Positions 62,083 through 64,000 of a DNA stretch of 64,000 nucleotides are shown one piece after another. The notes beneath the pieces are model-generated. The model searched no databases and was not told the DNA's origin. It saw nothing but the letters and a program-made list of their open reading frames with translations. Position numbers and translations under genes: made by a program. Origin of the DNA: an uncultured Bacteroides sp. (GTDB lineage Bacteria; Bacteroidota; Bacteroidia; Bacteroidales; Bacteroidaceae); contig CAMTOQ010000003.1 of assembly GCA_947074205.1 (NCBI GenBank), forward strand, positions 1 to 64,000, in the 5' to 3' direction. Numbering within the stretch: the stretch's first letter is position 1; the number at the start of each line of letters is the position of its first letter.

Positions 62083-62127
62083 AAGAGAGGCTAGTAGATA
62101 TTGACATCTGCTAGCCTCTCTTCTATA
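62083..62127. terminator. Bidirectional terminator between mnmA and the GH3 gene
   Basis: Arms at 62083-62099 and 62106-62122 pair over 17 bp with one G-T; A-rich sequence precedes and T-rich sequence follows, so it can serve both convergent genes. Confidence 0.75.
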
Positions 62128-62148
62128 ATTTAAAGGTATTCCACTTTT

Positions 62149-63660
62149 CTATTTCTTATTGAGTCGCAACATCTCTTCGATGTAATCGCGGTTGTTGCTC
62201 AGTCGGGGAACTTTATGTTGACCCCCTAACTTGCCACGTCCGGCTAACCAGTCGTGAAACAATCCTTGACGCGCCACTACCACTTCTAATGGTTGCAAAG
62301 CAATGTCTTTCCAACGCTTTGCTTCATAGTCGGAATTCACCTCTTTCAGTGTATGATCTAGAATATGTGCGAAGCGCTCCAATGAGCTAGGCATCTTAAC
62401 AAACTCAATCAGCCACTGATGACGGCATTTGGCATTGCTGTCCATAAATACCGGTGCGGCCGAATATTCATTGACTTGTGCACCTGTTTCGGCACAAGCT
62501 TTAGCCAGTCCCTTCTCAGCATTGTCCACAATAAGCTCCTCGCCAAAAGCATTGATAAAGTGTTTGGTACGGCCGGTAATAACAAACTTATATGGATTCT
62601 TTGAGGCGAACTTCACGGTGTCGCCAATCATATAGCGCCACAAGCCACACGAGGTAGAGATCACCATCGCATAGTTTTTGCCAAGTTCCACTTCGTCGAG
62701 GCAGTAAGCCTTAGGGTTTTCTTTGTCTAACTCCTCGATAGGTACAAACTCATAGAATATATCGTAGTCTATCATTAGCAACATCGCGGGATCCGACAAG
62801 TCGTCTTGCGAACCAAAGTAGCCTTCTGAAGCATTGTAGGTTTCTACATAGTGCATGCCGGTCGACTGAATTAGCTGCTTATATTGTTCGCGGTAGGGAG
62901 TGAAGGCAACACCACCGTGGAAGAATACTTCCAAGTTGGGCCAAACCTGCTCTAGCGAAGTCTTGCCTGTCTTTTCCAATACCTTCTTGATTAAAACCAT
63001 CATCCACGAAGGTACACCCGAAATATTGGTTACATCCTTGTTTATAGTGCTATTAGCTATTGCTTCGAGTTTAGTTTGCCACTCGTCCATCAAGGCTACC
63101 TTTTTAGAAGGTACACGCACAAGGTTGGCTAATGGGTTGATATTCTCGATAAGGATGGCCGATAAGTCGCCCACTAAACTATGTTTAGAGTTGAGGTTAG
63201 GACTGTGACTACCACCTAGAATCAAACTTTTACCCGAAAACATACGGCTATCCGGATTCATACGGAAGTAAAGAGTGACAACATCTCGTCCTCCTTTATA
63301 GTGTATATTCTTGAGTGCCTCCTTTGTTACAGGAAGGAATTTGCTTTTATCGTTTGTAGTGCCCGAAGATTTGGCAAACCAGCGTGTCTCTGATGGCCAA
63401 AGTATGTTTTTCTCACCCATACGTACGCGCTCCACCCAAGGTTTTACCTCTTCGTAAGTTTGTAGCGGTATGCGCGACTTGAAGTCTTCGTAGCTACGAA
63501 TCGATCTATAATCATACTTCTTACCCCATTCCGTGTTGGCGGCAGTAGATAGCAGGTGCTGCAATACACCTTGCTGTATCTCGCCCGGGCGGGTGGCATA
63601 AAGATCAATCTCTTTAATGCGCTTAAGAAATAATGGTTTGATTATCTTCGTTGTGTCCAT
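62149..63660 (-). CDS. GH3 auxin-responsive-promoter family protein (acyl-amido synthetase-like)
   Basis: The 503-residue protein has the GH3 motifs of the ANL superfamily: WFAKSSGTTNDKSKFLPVT near 98 (phosphate-binding loop), YNASEGYFGSQ near 273, and LWRYMIGDTV near 341. The acyl-binding region carries HYKGGRDVVTLYFRM and LGGSHSPNLNSKHS. Plant GH3 proteins conjugate amino acids to hormones; bacterial homologues are common in Bacteroidetes, with mostly unknown substrates. The Bacteroides-type promoter at 63691-63721 drives it as a single gene. Confidence 0.92.
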   Translation of the reverse strand: MDTTKIIKPLFLKRIKEIDLYATRPGEIQQGVLQHLLSTAANTEWGKKYDYRSIRSYEDFKSRIPLQTYEEVKPWVERVRMGEKNILWPSETRWFAKSSGTTNDKSKFLPVTKEALKNIHYKGGRDVVTLYFRMNPDSRMFSGKSLILGGSHSPNLNSKHSLVGDLSAILIENINPLANLVRVPSKKVALMDEWQTKLEAIANSTINKDVTNISGVPSWMMVLIKKVLEKTGKTSLEQVWPNLEVFFHGGVAFTPYREQYKQLIQSTGMHYVETYNASEGYFGSQDDLSDPAMLLMIDYDIFYEFVPIEELDKENPKAYCLDEVELGKNYAMVISTSCGLWRYMIGDTVKFASKNPYKFVITGRTKHFINAFGEELIVDNAEKGLAKACAETGAQVNEYSAAPVFMDSNAKCRHQWLIEFVKMPSSLERFAHILDHTLKEVNSDYEAKRWKDIALQPLEVVVARQGLFHDWLAGRGKLGGQHKVPRLSNNRDYIEEMLRLNKK

Positions 63661-63690
63661 TCCTATCTATATCCTTTGTTTAGAACTGTG

Positions 63691-63721
63691 CAAAAGTAGT
63701 TCATTTGAGTTATAATAACAA
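63691..63721 (-). promoter_or_regulatory. Bacteroides-type promoter of the GH3 gene
   Basis: On the minus strand TTG (63719-63721) is followed by a 20-nt spacer and TACTTTTG (63691-63698), 31 nt before the ATG at 63660. Both boxes fit the consensus. Confidence 0.7.
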
Positions 63722-63902
63722 ATGTGGTTAAATTTAGTAGCAATCAATGAGTTAACACTTGTCAATATAATAGGCTCAAAAAGAGCTAATATCATTTTTT
63801 TCACTTAAAAGTTCTAGTAAATAAAGACTTAAAAACAGAAAAACTGACTAAATGTTTGACGAGAGGTCAATATTCAGACTCGGATGCTAATAATTGAGTA
63901 GC

Positions 63903-64000
63903 CTAACTCGACTTCTTAAAGAGGCGAAACAGCTCGCCAATCCAAAGCACTACCGAGGTAGATGCGATAATAATCACCCAATCGATTAGCTTTAGAGGCA
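63903..64000 (-). CDS. C-terminal end of a P-type cation-transporting ATPase (partial)
   Basis: The frame runs off the end of the window and stops at 63903-63905. Its last 31 residues contain IDWVIIIASTSVVLWIGELF then RLFKKSS, the pattern of the last membrane helix and basic tail of PMCA-type calcium ATPases of Bacteroidetes (typically W-I-I-I-G-x-T-S-x-V-L-W-x-G-E). The identification rests on this short tail only. Confidence 0.6.
   Translation of the reverse strand, partial: PLKLIDWVIIIASTSVVLWIGELFRLFKKSS

Overview
The window looks like chromosomal DNA of a Bacteroidales bacterium, most likely a Bacteroides-like species. The reasons are several: promoters of the Bacteroides type (TTG, about 19-20 bp, then TAnnTTTG) and no consistent Shine-Dalgarno sequences; fimbrillin-type lipoproteins with short Cys lipoboxes; DUF4491, DUF5672, DUF5119, DUF4252 and DUF2807 proteins; a viroplasmin-type RNase H; a speA-argB neighbourhood; and a membrane pyrophosphatase of the K+-dependent type. 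The species cannot be named from sequence alone. Most genes are ordinary core or envelope genes.

Layout. 0-4.4 kb: a frameshifted transposase tail, a CAU-anticodon tRNA with a strong terminator, a DUF4491 protein with an Lrp/AsnC regulator, two FKBP-type prolyl isomerases and a sirtuin. 4.4-21.1 kb: an envelope-glycan region with nine glycosyltransferase-like genes (GT2, GT4, GT11, DUF5672), an AsmA-like giant protein, an MsbA-type ABC exporter and a secreted outer-membrane-type protein. 21.1-25.4 kb: RNase H, shikimate kinase, arginine decarboxylase and acetylglutamate kinase. 25.5-30.3 kb: an ECF sigma, membrane partner and DUF4252 gene set with overlapping ends, then DUF2807, TPR and YgjP-like metallopeptidase genes. 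30.6-40.9 kb: rimP-nusA-infB from one well-formed promoter, then cvpA-sufB-sufC-sufD-sufS. 41.2-50.9 kb: pyrophosphatase, a second ECF sigma cassette with two related four-helix membrane proteins, a secreted EEP-family hydrolase, RNase HII, CorA, phosphoglycerate mutase and a DUF3109 protein. 50.9-60.7 kb: a four-gene fimbrial/adhesin lipoprotein operon and a large secreted pectinesterase. 61-64 kb: mnmA, a bacterial GH3-family protein and the tail of a P-type cation ATPase.

How the parts fit. The glycosyltransferases, flippase-like ABC protein, AsmA-like protein and porin-like protein probably build, move and maintain a surface glycolipid (LPS core or O-chain). The fimbrial operon encodes a DUF5119 anchor-like protein, a fimbrillin, a larger fimbrillin with a C-terminal FISUMP-like domain, and a GLUG-repeat fimbrillin, which suggests base, shaft and tip subunits. 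The two sigma cassettes are candidate envelope-response circuits. The SUF operon makes Fe-S clusters; rimP-nusA-infB is the common translation/transcription operon.

The less explained structure is between genes. A family of modular palindromic repeats occurs three times (14666-14770, 29056-29139, 60854-60917) with shared 16-19 nt words in both orientations. Two near-identical stem-loop cores (43913-43945 and 45697-45728), set in different outer stems, bracket the second sigma cassette. Two hairpins without U tracts sit between the fimbrillin genes. No CRISPR array, prophage or obvious defence system is visible. All functional statements are from reading the sequence; no search or folding was run.
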